The position numbers were made by a program, and so were the translations under genes. Of a stretch of 40,055 nt of DNA, positions 40,039 to 40,055 are shown in pieces. Position 1 is the first letter of the stretch. The number at the start of each line of letters is the position of its first letter. The DNA is taken from contig CAZWLY010000022.1 in assembly GCA_964634465.1 (NCBI GenBank), positions 1 through 40,055 on the forward strand, given 5' to 3'. The notes beneath the pieces were generated by a model that worked only from the letters and a program-made list of their open reading frames with translations, was not told the DNA's origin and did not search any database. This DNA comes from CAZWLY01 sp964634465 (GTDB lineage: Bacteria; Desulfobacterota; Desulfarculia; G963662305).

Positions 40039-40055
40039 AGGAGGCGGCGCACCCT

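Noticed and set aside
40030..40055. In-frame TGA of the AlbA_2 fragment as a selenocysteine codon
   Set aside because: Codons after the TGA continue as Arg-rich sequence unlike the family, and the domain is already disrupted before it.

Overview
This is a GC-rich window from a bacterial chromosome carrying about 37 genes, mostly housekeeping and anaerobe-type functions. The gene set fits a deltaproteobacterial (Desulfobacterota-like) anaerobe: a DUF39 plus NIL/ferredoxin homocysteine synthesis pair (known from methanogens and sulfate reducers), RNase J, a fused TIGR03960/DUF2344 radical SAM protein, SelB, LarC, AMMECR1, and a Tdh-Kbl threonine degradation pair. This placement is inferred from gene content only; no rRNA or tRNA gene is visible.

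Layout. 1-2.7 kb: sulfide-dependent homocysteine synthesis (DUF39 protein, NIL-ferredoxin, MBL-fold hydrolase). 2.8-9.0 kb, minus strand: kbl, tdh, an alpha/beta hydrolase, a LUD protein, a DUF364 protein and a LysE exporter; two copies of a ~95 bp triple-hairpin repeat lie in this block. 9.2-11.2 kb: hflK-hflC. 11.4-13.0 kb: a receiver and a receiver-kinase. 13.0-18.0 kb, minus strand: a small coiled-coil gene, the radical SAM protein, a Cys-rich small protein and selB. 18.1-20.9 kb: plsC, RNase J and an unknown acidic protein. 20.9-22.5 kb, minus strand: pdxA, a glutaredoxin-like gene and a 2TM protein. 22.7-26.7 kb: a cyclase-family hydrolase, a second receiver and a large hybrid kinase. 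26.9-29.5 kb: arsenic resistance (arsC, arsR, acr3). 29.6-32.9 kb: a half-size UPF0016 transporter, ybaK, asd, rsmD, coaD. 33-40 kb: a candidate small RNA, AMMECR1, lon, larC, a K+ channel, pcm and a LOG-like protein, ending in an AT-rich, truncated AlbA_2 gene that looks foreign.

How the genes work together. Asd makes aspartate semialdehyde, the substrate that the DUF39/NIL-ferredoxin pair is thought to combine with sulfide to form homocysteine. Tdh and Kbl convert threonine to glycine and acetyl-CoA. ArsC reduces arsenate, Acr3 exports arsenite and ArsR controls them, apparently through two matching palindromes. HflKC and Lon are membrane and cytosolic protein quality control.

The least ordinary signals are in the non-coding DNA. 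The main one is a self-contained promoter / three-way-junction / U-tract unit at 32956-33057 that looks like an undescribed small RNA gene. Others are the paired triple-hairpin repeats, a terminator-like hairpin inside the first codons of the hybrid kinase, the paired ars operators, and two genes (plsC, pcm) whose promoters sit so close to the ATG that their mRNAs should be (nearly) leaderless. No CRISPR array, complete mobile element or defence island is present.
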